A stretch of 64,000 bases of DNA from Lampris incognitus (taxonomy: Eukaryota > Chordata > Actinopteri > Lampriformes > Lampridae): the NCBI RefSeq assembly GCF_029633865.1, contig NC_079219.1:58518350-58582349 (forward strand). Reading direction: 5' to 3'. The translations under genes were made by a program, and so were the position numbers. The notes beneath the pieces are model-generated. The model ran no database searches. It had not been told where the DNA came from and saw only the letters and a program-made list of their open reading frames with translations. Positions 46,493 through 59,467 of the stretch are shown piece by piece (the first letter of the stretch is position 1; each line of letters begins with the position of its first letter).

Positions 46493-49400
46493 CATGGTTG
46501 ATGCGAGAGTGAGAAATGAGAACACGCTGTCTCTTAGAGCGAGATGAATGATTTGTAATTGACGAGGATTATTCGATAGCCTAATTTCTATACAGACTAG
46601 GTAATATTTATACTGATTTAAATAAAACATTTGATGGTGTTTTTTCCATCTTTGCTGAGCAAGAGTGAAAGCGACGTTGTGTGACTCCTGTCCGTCATGC
46701 AGCGTATTCAGTGCTGTGGCCAAGGCCCTTGTTGGAATTCGTGAGGCAGACAGCCGCGGTAGTGTCAGTGTTTGTCCTAGTAATATATAGTATATATTTT
46801 ACCTAAACAGGATAAGCGGGTTGGAGAATGGATGGATGGACATCATAAATATAATAATGCAGTAGTCAACCACCGGTTTCTTGCACTAAGCCAAGGCTAA
46901 AAAGAATATTACGCTGATTTTGGTGCTCACTCTATCGATCGCAGAGGTCTGAGAATCACTGTGCAGAGTGAACACACGGAAGGCTGCCCGACCGGATGGC
47001 ATACCATGTCGGGTCCTCCGGGAATGCTCCAACCAGCTGGCTGAGGTCTTCACAACTATATTTAACCTCTCACTGTCCCAAGCCATAGTCCTGGTATGCT
47101 TCAAGACCGCCTCTATCATTCCTGTCGTCAAGAAATCAAAACTCACATGTCTGAATGACTGCTGACCCATAGCATTCACCCTCATTGCCATGAAGTGCTT
47201 TGAGAGACTGGTTCTAGCTCACATCAAAAACATTATCCCCCCCACATTCGACCCACATCAGTTCGCCTACCATCCCAAAAGGTCTATGGAGGATGCCATT
47301 GCCACTGCCACTGCCCTGCACTTTGCTCTGACCCACCTTGAACTTAACAACACATACATCTGGATGCTGTTTATAGATTACAGCTCTGGACTTCCTGACC
47401 AACAGACCTCAGTCTGTTAGGTTAGGTGACCACACCTCCTCCACCCTGACCGTCCGCACAGGTGCCCCTCAAGGCTGTGTTCTGAGCCCCTTCCTTTTCT
47501 CCCTCTTTACCCATGACTGCCTGCCAACTCACCCTTCAAATGCAATTGTTAAATTTGCAGATGACACCACAGTCATTGGCGGTATCACCAACAATGACGA
47601 GACAGCCTACAGGGACGAGATTCAGCACCTCACATCATCGTGCACCACTAACAACCTTGTCCTCAATGTGAAGAAGATGAAGGGGCTGATTGTGGACTTC
47701 AGGAGGTCTAGAAGCTACAGCCACTCCCCTATACACATCAATAGGGTGGAAGTGGAGCGTGTCTCCAGCTTTAAATTCCTTGGAGTCCACACCAGCGAGG
47801 ACCTCTCCTGGACATCAAACACCCAGGCCCTTGTGAAAAGGCCCAACAATGCCAACATTTCCTGAGGAGGCTGAGGAGCGCCCGTCTGTCTCCCAAAATT
47901 CTCACCGACTTCTACCACTGCACCATAGAGAGCATCCTGACCAGCTGCATCTCAGTGTGGTACGGCAACTGTACCTCAGTAGACCAGAAAGCTCTGCAGC
48001 GGGTCGTGAAGGTGGCCCAGCATATCACCAGTACCCAGCTCCCAGCCATAAAAGACATTTATCACAAACGCTGCCTTCGAAGGGGTCTGAGTATCAGCAG
48101 AGATCCCACCCACCCCAACCATGGACTGTTCTCCCCCCTGCCGTGCTCTGGGAGGCGCCACAGGAGTCTCAGAGCCCAAAAACAGCTTCTTTCCCCAAGC
48201 TGTTGCCCACCTGAACCTGGCTACCCACTGAATGTCTGTTCATACTCGTGCTTTTCTTTTCTTTTTCTTTTTTTTTACTTTATCTTTTAGTCTTCATCTG
48301 TTCATATCTTATACTATGTTATGTTTGCTGTGTCTGTCTTGCACCCTTTGGCGAAGCCGCAGCCCTCATTTCATTTTTACACATGTGCCTGCACATGTGT
48401 AAAAATGAAAGCCTTTTAGCAGGGTCCGCGGTGGTGTAGCGGTCTAAGCATCGGCTTTGTGTCGATGCAGTTGCCCACTGGGGACTGGGGTTCGCACCCC
48501 GGTCTCGTCAGTTCCGACTATGGCCGGACTCGATGAAGCAGCAATCATTGGCAACGCTGTCTTGGGGAGGGGGGCGGAGTCGGCTTGTGTTCGTCACGTG
48601 AATGCGTCTCTGGGTGTGTGTGGGGAAAAAGCAGCGGTTCGGCCTGGAGTCGCCTTGTCACGAAAGTGGGGAGGCGGTCTCAAAGGAGACTGCTGGCCGG
48701 AGAGATGCAGTTGGCGAACGCATGCAGTACGAGGGTGGGTGTTTGACTTAAAACAGGGGTCGATTGGCCACTAAATTGGGAGAAAAAAGGGAAAAGTCAA
48801 AAATACATTTTTAAGAAAAATGAAAGCCTTTTGCATACTCCAATACTCTCCCCTTGTCCTTTATAATAGACCGACTGCAGCCTGACGCTTTTCCGATGTT
48901 TGTTGGTGTTTCGCCTCTCTGAACGCTTTATTATATCCGCTTCCCTTTCAGCGGTGGTCGTTTTCCTTTTCTTCGCTGCAGCACCATCACTTGCATCAGA
49001 TTTACACTTTGAAGCCACGATTACGAGGGTAAACCCACAAAAAATTCTGTCTCTAGGTGTGAATGTGTGTGTGTGTGTGTGTGTGGGCCCTGTGGTGGCC
49101 TGGCGGCCTGTCCAGGGTGTCTCCCCTTCTGCCGCCCAATGGCTGCTGGGATAGGCTCCAGCATCCCAGTGACCCTGACAGCAGGATAAGCGGTTCGGAT
49201 GATGGATGGATGGATGGATGGAAAATTCTTTTACTAACTTTTGATCATGTCGCTGCCCGATCCGAGACTCCACATGTATGGGAGGAGGCATGTGATAGTC
49301 TGCAGCCCTCCCCGGATCGGCAGAGGAGGTGGAGCAGTGACCGGGATGACTCGGAAGAGTGGGGGTAATTGGACGGTCCAGTTGGGGAGAAAAAGAGGGG

Positions 49401-49770
49401 GGGGAAATACAAAAAAATCATTTTACTGGTCAGATAATGGATGGATGGATGGTTCCAGGGAAAATGTGCTCCTTCCAGCCAGCCTCCCCTGACGGGCAAC
49501 ACATTCCCCTTGATCCATTTTACCAAAGTCATTGTAAATATTGTTCAGCAGTCTTGTTTACGTGAAGTGTGGCGTGGTTTGTGGGGGTTGGTGGGCCGGT
49601 CTGAGTCAAAAAGTCCGGGGTCGTGTTTCATTCCCAGCTCACAGCTGGATGCGAGTCACAACCTTTTTTGACAGTTTTGAGTCACTGCAACCACGAGAGG
49701 TTCTTCATCATACGGTCATAACTGCACAGAAACATTCCGGGTAGATAGATCTGGAAGTTTGCGGGATTAG

Positions 49771-49826
<56 letters not shown>

Positions 49827-50209
49827 ACACGCACAAACAAACGTATAATCCCCTATCCGCCTGGCAGAGATAAATAGATGAGGAGGGGAAATAAAGGATA
49901 GGTCTGTGAGGACAATACAGGAAGTCCCCGGGTTACAAACGCCTGACTTATGAACACCCATACGTACGAACCGACCTCCGTAAAGCCATCCATCATCCAT
50001 CATCCTCCATCCATCCATCCACCCATCCATCATCCATCCATCCATCATCCATCCATCCATCATCCGTCCACCCATCCATCCATCCAACCAACATCCGAAC
50101 CGCTTATCCTGCTCTCAGGGTCGCGGGGATGCTGGAGCCTATCCCAGCAGTCATTGGGCGGCAGGCGGGGAGACACCCTGGACAGGCCACCAGTCCATCA
50201 CACAGGGCC

Positions 50210-50284
<75 letters not shown>

Positions 50285-53200
50285 CGAGCGACAATTTAGT
50301 ACGTCCACTTCACCTGACCTGCATGTCTTCGGACTGTGGGTGGAAACCCACGCAGAGGACTTACAAATGTCACACAAAGGATGACCCGAGACGACCCCCA
50401 AGGTTGGGCTACCCCGAGGCTCGAACCCGGGATAATCCAAAAAAAATGCAAAAGTTATAAAGGAACGACTTCCTCTAGGTTGCACTCAAAACAGGATGTG
50501 TTGCGCATTCTTGCCACTGCCTGATGTGAGTCAGCCGTGGATGCGAGTCGCGCGTGCGGGACCGTAAGCGGTTTACCCAGCTTTATTATGACATTATGAA
50601 AATAAAGACCAGAGTCAGGGTTAGACCAAAATGGTGGCACGCCAAGTCTTTTCTTTTTTGGAAAGTGCAGGTTCATGTTAGGCTCGGCCGCACCGTAGTT
50701 CTGGCTTACAAAGGATTTGACTTCCAAGTAAAAAGGCTGCTCTTGAACCTGCTGCTAAAGAAGTTGTGACGTTTCTCGCATTACCTTTTGTTCTGCCTTT
50801 CGTGATCTGCCACTCTGTCTTTCGTGGTCTGCCGCTCTGCCTTTCGTGATCTGCCACTCTGCCTTTCGTGATCTGTCACTCTGCCTTTCGTGATCTGCCA
50901 CTCTACCTTTCGTGATCTGCCACTCGGCCTTTCGTGATCTGCCACTCTGCCTTTCGTGATCTGTCACTCTGCCTTTCGTGATCTGCCACTCTGCCTTTCG
51001 TGATCTGCCACTCTGCCTTTCGTGATCTGTCACTCTGCCTTTCGTGATCTGCCACTCTGCCTTTCGTGATCTGTCACTCTGACTTTCGTGGTCTGTCACT
51101 CTCCCTTTCGTGATCTGCCACTCTCCCTTACGTGATCTGCCACTCTGTCTTTCGTGGTCTGTCACTCTCCCTTTCGTGATCTGCCGCTCTGTCTTTCGTG
51201 ATCTGTCACTCTCCCTTTCGTGATCTGTCACTCTGACTTTCGTGATCTGCCACTCTGTCTTTCGTGATCTGTCACTCTCCCTTTCGTGATCTGTCACTCT
51301 GTCTTTCGTGATCTGTCACTCTCCCTTTCGTGATCTGTCACTCTGCCTTTCGTGATCTGCCACTCGGCCTTTCGTGATCTGCCACTCTGCCTTTCGTGAT
51401 CTGTCACTCTCCCTTTCGTGATCTGCCGCTCTGCCTTTCGTGATCTGCCACTCTGCCTTTCGTGATCTGTCACTCTGACTTTCGTGATCTGCCACTCTGC
51501 CGTTCCCTTCGACTCCTGGTTTTGAAGGGAAACAGAAGTGTTGATGGGGCAAAATTCATTGTTTGAGTTTTTATTTCCTATCCAGAGTCTGTCTCCTGCT
51601 CATCTACCTTGCTTTCGCTGGTACTCAGCCCCCCCCTCCCCCCCCCCAATTGTATCCGGCCAGTTACCCCACTCTTCCGAGCCGTCCCGGTCTCTGCTCC
51701 ACCCCCTCTGCTGATCCAGGAGGGCTGCAGACTACCACATGCCTCCTCCCATACATGTGGAGTCACCAGCCACTTCTTTTCACCTGACAGTGAGGAGTTT
51801 CACCAGGGGGGACGTAGCGCGTGGGAGGATCACGCTACTCCCCCCAGTTCCCCCTCCCCCCTGAACAGGCCCCCCCACCAACCGACCAGAGGAGGCGCTA
51901 GTGCAGCGACCAGGACACATACGTACCCATATCCCGCTTCCCACCCGCAGACACGGCCAACTGTGCCTGTAGGGACGCCCGACCAAGCTGCAGTTAACAC
52001 GGGGATTCGAACCGGCGACCCCCGTGTTGGTAGGCAATGGAATAGACCGCTAGGCTACCCGGACACCCTGGTACTCAAGTTTTATCTCTGCCACCGCCGA
52101 GACTACTGAATAATCCTGCCAGCCCTCCGTGTTGTCGTAAACGTAGGGGTTTTGTCCAAGTCGTTCAGGATCTTTTTAATCCTTCTCTCCAGTCTGGTTA
52201 ACCTTCCTCGTAGCGCCACGAGAAGGTCGTAAAATGGACTTGTCATTTACAGGGTTGAATGTCGAAATACCGTCACTAGCCTTCTCCTCTCGAGGAACCC
52301 TTGTGTGGAACCGGATCATTTTGCGTGAGGTTGAGCTCCACCCGCTGGCTGGCCGCCTTATTTCTTCACTTCCTTTGGTTTGGAATGGCTCAATGCCAGT
52401 CAGCCCCATGGGATCTGGATCTCCTCTTTCTGCTACACCTTAGCTTAGTCAAGCTGAGTCAGACTGCAAGCTTTCGGTTGTATCATCGTGTCTTGTTGTT
52501 GCAATTTGGAGGAGATTCAAGAATTTGGGTTATTTTCCCCGAAACGGACATCCACTCTGTCTGCATGTGGTTCCATGACAGCTGGATGGTACGCTGGGCC
52601 AAGTTTCAAGATGTAGTCACTCGAAAATGATGATGTCCTCAGAACAGCCGGGTTCAGCTCTGTCACTCAGAACTTTCCTCGGGCCAAGTTGACAAGACCC
52701 AGCGGGGCTTGGTCAACTGAGGATTTTTGCTTCCTGCGTGGGCCAGGTGAACCTTGGCGGGCCGAGGGATGTGATGATACATGGGTCATATTAGGGCGCT
52801 CACTGTCACAGAGGACCACTTTTGTCTAAACCTGTAGTTCTACATTAAATTCAAACCGTGGTTGTGTTGCGTTGTTGCGGAGGATGTGTAGGTGTTGAAT
52901 CCCCATTGGGAGGCCGCTGATTTCCATTCTGCTCCCTCCCCTCCATGTGCCTTCCTTGCTTCTTGTCCTGTGTCAGCGATGGAGACCGCTGGGCCAGAAG
53001 AGGAGGGAGGAGGAGGCGTGTGCTCGTTTTTCCTGATGGGAAAGTGCCGCTTTGGCAGCAGATGTCGTCTGTCTCACAGGTGTGTATCCGTCACCGACCA
53101 GGGTGACAAGTGAACCACATTCTACACGTCAACAATCCCCTTCTGTTCTCATCCGCAAAGACAAACTACACTGAACTCCCGCGACGCCACCTCCACCCCC

Positions 53201-56200
53201 TGACGAGGTTCTGCCCGGTTACAGAGCCGTTTTAAATCGTGGACTGGTGTCCGTAGCTTTAACCGCTTGTCTCGATCACACAGCAAAGTGGAGAGTGTTT
53301 TAGCTGGGCCTCTTCTCTCTGCTGCACGGGAGGAGATATCAGACACGGTGTGTGGAGGTGCGGTCGAATTATAAAGAGTTCTTCCTCATTCATGTCCCCT
53401 CCCCCTTTTCTCCTCAATTGTATTCAGCCAATTAGCCAACTCTTTTGAGCCGTCCCGGTCTCTGCTCCACCCCCTCTGCCGATCCAGGGAGGGCCGCAGA
53501 CTACCACATGTCTCCTCCCATACATGTGGAGTCGCCAGCCGCTTCTTTTCACCTGACAGTGAGGAGTTTCGCCGGGGGGGGGGCGTAGCCCATGGGAGGA
53601 TCATACTATTTCCCCCAGTCCCCCAGAGGCGCTAGTGCAGCGACCAGGACACATACCCACATCCGGCTTCCCACCCACAGACACGGCCAATTGTGTCTGT
53701 AGGGACGCCATACCAAGCCGGAGGCAACACGGGGGATTCTAACTGGCGATCCCCGTGTTGGTAGGCAACGGAATAAGCCGCCACGCCACCCGGACGCCCT
53801 CATTCATGTTTTGTGTCATGTGCCCAGCGTATCATTTAACACCTCTCAGAAATACCTGTCTCGCTTTGGATTTCCTTCCTGGCGTCTCCCTCTGTGTGTA
53901 TTCCTCCTCTGTGTCTCTGTTCTCATCCCTCCCTCCTCTCTCAGCGTCCCTTCATCAGAGGACCCAGGGGCCGTGTTGCCTGGTGAAGACAGCGGAAAGG
54001 ATGAAGAAGAGGAGAGAAAACACAAGAAGAAGAAAGGCAAAGTGAAGACAAAAGCAAAACTAAAAGACACCGAGGAAAAAGGTAAGACAGGGCCTCAGGT
54101 GTGTTTCCTGTATCAACAGACGGTAAGACACGGCCTCGGGTGTGTTTCCTGTATCGACAGACGGTAAGACATGACCTCAGGTGTGTGTCCTGTATGGACA
54201 GACAGTAAGACATGACCTCGGGTGTGTGTCCTGTATCAACAGACAGTAAGACACGGCCTCGGGTGTGTGTCCTGTATCGACAGACGGTAAGACATGACCT
54301 CAGGTGTGTGTCCTGTATCAACAGACAGTAAGACACGGCCTCGGGTGTGTGTCCTGTATCAACAGACGGTAAGACATGACCTCAGGTGTGTGTCCTGTAT
54401 GGACAGACAGTAAGACATGACCTCAGGTGTGTGTCCTGTATCGACAGACGGTAAGACATGACCTCGGGTGTGTGTCCTGTATGGCCAGACAGTAAGACAC
54501 GGCCTCAGGTGTGTGTCCTGTATCAACAGACGGTAAGACACGACCTCGGGTGTGTGTCCTGTATCAACAGACGGTAAGACACGGCCTCAGGTGTGTGTCG
54601 TGTATCAACAGACGGTAAGACATAGCCTCAGGTGTGTGTCTTGTATCAACAGACGGTAAGACACGACCTCAGGTGTGTGTCCTGTATCAACAGACGGTAA
54701 GACACGGCCTCAGGTGTGTGTCCTGTATCAACAGACGGTAAGACACGACCTCGGGTGTGTGTCCTGTATGGACAGACGGTAAGACACGACCTCGGGTGTG
54801 TGTGTCCTGTATGGACAGACAGTAAGACACAACCTCGGGTGTGTGTGTCCTGTATTGACAGACAGTAAGACATGACCTCGGGTGTGTGTGTCCTGTATGG
54901 ACAGACAGTAAGACACGACCTCGGGTGTGTGTGTCCTGTATGGACAGACAGTAAGACACGACCTCGGGTGTGTGTCCTGTATCAACAGACGGTAAGACAT
55001 GACCTCAGGTGTGTTTCCTGTATCAACAGACGGTAAGACATGACCTCAGGTGTGTGTCCTGTATCGACAGACGGTAAGACATGACCTCAGGTGTGTGTCC
55101 TGTATGGACAGACAGTAAGACATGACCTCGGGTGTGTGTCCTGTATCAACAGACAGTAAGACACGGCCTCGGGTGTGTGTCCTGTATCGACAGACGGTAA
55201 GACATGACCTCAGGTGTGTGTCCTGTATCAACAGACAGTAAGACACGGCCTCGGGTGTGTGTCCTGTATCAACAGACGGTAAGACATGACCTCAGGTGTG
55301 TGTCCTGTATCAACAGACGGTAAGACATGACCTCAGGTGTGTGTCCTGTATCGACAGACGGTAAGACATGACCTCAGGTGTGTGTCCTGTATCAACAGAC
55401 AGTAAGACACGGCCTCGGGTGTGTGTCCTGTATCAACAGACGGTAAGACATGACCTCGGGTGTGTGTCCTGTATCAACAGACGGTAAGACATGACCTCAG
55501 GTGTGTGTCCTGTATGGACAGACAGTAAGACATGACCTCAGGTGTGTGTCCTGTATCGACAGACGGTAAGACATGACCTCGGGTGTGTGTCCTGTATGGC
55601 CAGACAGTAAGACACGGCCTCAGGTGTGTGTCCTGTATCAACAGACGGTAAGACACGACCTCGGGTGTGTGTCCTGTATGGCCAGACAGTAAGACATGAC
55701 CTCGGGTGTGTGTCCTGTATGGACAGACAGTAAGACACGGCCTCAGGTGTGTGTCCTGTATCAACAGACGGTAAGACACGGCCTCAGGTGTGTGTCTTGT
55801 ATCAACAGACGGTAAGACACGGCCTCAGGTGTGTGTCCTGTATCAACAGACGGTAAGACACGGCCTCAGGTGTGTGTCCTGTATCAACAGACGGTAAGAC
55901 ACGACCTCGGGTGTGTGTCCTGTATGGCCAGACAGTAAGACACGGCCTCAGGTGTGTGTCCTGTATCAACAGACGGTAAGACACGGCCTCAGGTGTGTGT
56001 CTTGTATCAACAGACGGTAAGACACGGCCTCAGGTGTGTGTCCTGTATCAACAGACGGTAAGACACGGCCTCAGGTGTGTGTCCTGTATCAACAGACGGT
56101 AAGACACGACCTCGGGTGTGTGTCCTGTATCAACAGACGGTAAGACACGACCTCAGGTGTGTGTCCTGTATCAACAGACGGTAAGACACGACCTCGGGTG

Positions 56201-59200
56201 TGTGTCTTGTATCAACAGACGGTAAGACACGACCTCAGGTGTGTGTCCTGTATCAACAGACGGTAAGACATGACCTCGGGTGTGTGTCCTGTATGGCCAG
56301 ACAGTAAGACACGGCCTCAGGTGTGTGTCCTGTATCAACAGACGGTAAGACACGACCTCGGGTGTGTGTCCTGTATGGCCAGACAGTAAGACACGGCCTC
56401 AGGTGTGTGTCCTGTATCAACAGACGGTAAGACACGGCCTCAGGTGTGTGTCTTGTATCAACAGACGGTAAGACACGGCCTCAGGTGTGTGTCCTGTATC
56501 AACAGACGGTAAGACACGACCTCGGGTGTGTGTCCTGTATCAACAGACGGTAAGACACGACCTCAGGTGTGTGTCCTGTATCAACAGACGGTAAGACACG
56601 ACCTCGGGTGTGTGTCTTGTATCAACAGACGGTAAGACACGACCTCAGGTGTGTGTCCTGTATCAACAGACAGTAAGACACGACCTCGGGTGTGTGTCCT
56701 GTATCAACAGACGGTAAGACACGGCCTCAGGTGTGTGTCTTGTATCAACAGACGGTAAGACACGGCCTCAGGTGTGTGTCCTGTATCAACAGACGGTAAG
56801 ACACGACCTCGGGTGTGTGTCCTGTATGGACAGACGGTAAGACACGACCTCGGGTGTGTGTGTCCTGTATGGACAGACAGTAAGACACGACCTCGGGTGT
56901 GTGTGTCCTGTATTGACAGACAGTAAGACACAACCTCGGGTGTGTGTGTCCTGTATTGACAGACAGTAAGACATGACCTCGGGTGTGTGTGTCCTGTATG
57001 GACAGACAGTAAGACACGACCTCGGGTGTGTGTGTCCTGTATGGACAGACAGTAAGACACGACCTCGGGTGTGTGTCCTGTATCAACAGACGGTAAGACA
57101 TGACCTCAGGTGTGTTTCCTGTATCAACAGACGGTAAGACATGACCTCAGGTGTGTGTCCTGTATCGACAGACGGTAAGACATGACCTCAGGTGTGTGTC
57201 CTGTATGGACAGACAGTAAGACATGACCTCGGGTGTGTGTCCTGTATCAACAGACAGTAAGACACGGCCTCGGGTGTGTGTCCTGTATCGACAGACGGTA
57301 AGACATGACCTCAGGTGTGTGTCCTGTATCAACAGACAGTAAGACACGGCCTCGGGTGTGTGTCCTGTATCAACAGACGGTAAGACATGACCTCAGGTGT
57401 GTGTCCTGTATCAACAGACGGTAAGACATGACCTCAGGTGTGTGTCCTGTATCGACAGACGGTAAGACATGACCTCAGGTGTGTGTCCTGTATCAACAGA
57501 CAGTAAGACACGGCCTCGGGTGTGTGTCCTGTATCAACAGACGGTAAGACATGACCTCGGGTGTGTGTCCTGTATCAACAGACGGTAAGACATGACCTCA
57601 GGTGTGTGTCCTGTATGGACAGACAGTAAGACATGACCTCAGGTGTGTGTCCTGTATCGACAGACGGTAAGACATGACCTCGGGTGTGTGTCCTGTATGG
57701 CCAGACGGTAAGACACGGCCTCAGGTGTGTGTCCTGTATCAACAGACGGTAAGACACGGCCTCAGGTGTGTGTCCTGTATCAACAGACGGTAAGACACGA
57801 CCTCGGGTGTGTGTCCTGTATCAACAGACGGTAAGACACGACCTCAGGTGTGTGTCCTGTATCAACAGACGGTAAGACACGACCTCGGGTGTGTGTCTTG
57901 TATCAACAGACGGTAAGACACGGCCTCAGGTGTGTGTCCTGTATCAACAGACGGTAAGACACGACCTCGGGTGTGTGTCCTGTATGGCCAGACAGTAAGA
58001 CACGGCCTCAGGTGTGTGTCCTGTATCAACAGACGGTAAGACACGGCCTCAGGTGTGTGTCTTGTATCAACAGACGGTAAGACACGGCCTCAGGTGTGTG
58101 TCCTGTATCAACAGACGGTAAGACACGACCTCGGGTGTGTGTCCTGTATCAACAGACGGTAAGACACGACCTCAGGTGTGTGTCCTGTATCAACAGACGG
58201 TAAGACACGACCTCGGGTGTGTGTCTTGTATCAACAGACGGTAAGACACGACCTCAGGTGTGTGTCCTGTATCAACAGACGGTAAGACACGGCCTCAGGT
58301 GTGTGTCTTGTATCAACAGACGGTAAGACACGGCCTCAGGTGTGTGTCCTGTATCAACAGACGGTAAGACACGACCTCGGGTGTGTGTCCTGTATGGACA
58401 GACGGTAAGACACGACCTCGGGTGTGTGTGTCCTGTATGGACAGACAGTAAGACACGACCTCGGGTGTGTGTGTCCTGTATGGCCAGACAGTAAGACATG
58501 ACCTCGGGTGTGTGTCCTGTATGGCCAGACAGTAAGACATGACCTCAGGTGTGTGTCCTGTATCAACAGACAGTAAGACATGACCTCGGGTGTGTGTCCT
58601 GTATGGACAGACAGTAAGACACGACCTCGGGTGTGTGTGTCCTGTATGGCCAGACAGTAAGACATGACCTCGGGTGTGTGTCCTGTATGGCCAGACAGTA
58701 AGACATGACCTCAGGTGTGTGTCCTGTATCAACAGACAGTAAGACATGACCTCGGGTGTGTGTCCTGTATGGACAGACAGTAAGACACGACCTCGGGTGT
58801 GTGTGTCCTGTATGGCCAGACAGTAAGACATGACCTCGGGTGTGTGTGTCCTGTATCAACAGACAGTAAGACATGACCTCGGGTGTGTGTCCTGTATGGA
58901 CAGACAGTAAGACACGACCTCGGGTGTGTGTCCTGTATGGACAGACAGTAAGACATGACCTCGGGTGTGTGTCCTGTATGGACAGACAACAGCATGAACG
59001 TGTCAGATCTGGTTCCTCTTCGTCTCAGCTGATTTGTGTCCCCCCTCCTCCCTCCCCCCCCCCCCCCCCCAGAGTCAAAGAAAAAGCCCCGCATGCGGAC
59101 GGCGGACGACGTCATCTCGCGGGTGCTGTGGGATCCGTGGCTGGAGGCCTCGGGGTTTGTGGTGGGCTACGTGGACCGCTTCCTGGGGGTGCTGGAGCGG

Positions 59201-59431
59201 CCCTTCGCCGAGTTCAACTGGGACGCCGGTCCCTGCGACTGCGACTACTCTGCCGAGCTGGCCCTGCCCCGGCACAGGATCCAGTACTTCACCTACAGAG
59301 GGCACCGCGTGTGGGACCGCAACAGCAGGACCGACAGGGTGTTCGGCTCCACCGGTCAATCTCTGGCTCCCCCCTTTGGTGGGGAGGAGGAAGAAGGCAA
59401 AGACCGTCGACGTCTCTTTTCCTACCCCTGT

Positions 59432-59467
<36 letters not shown>

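Noticed and set aside
50755-51552. Charged repeat protein ([11 protein letters not shown])
   Set aside because: It is the minus-strand reading of the 22-bp minisatellite. No splice or start context; it lies inside a leng9 intron.
54082-58990. CRISPR-like array
   Set aside because: Units are directly adjacent, with no unique spacers between invariant repeats; it is a minisatellite in a eukaryotic intron. The minus-strand [10 protein letters not shown]-type frames are by-products.
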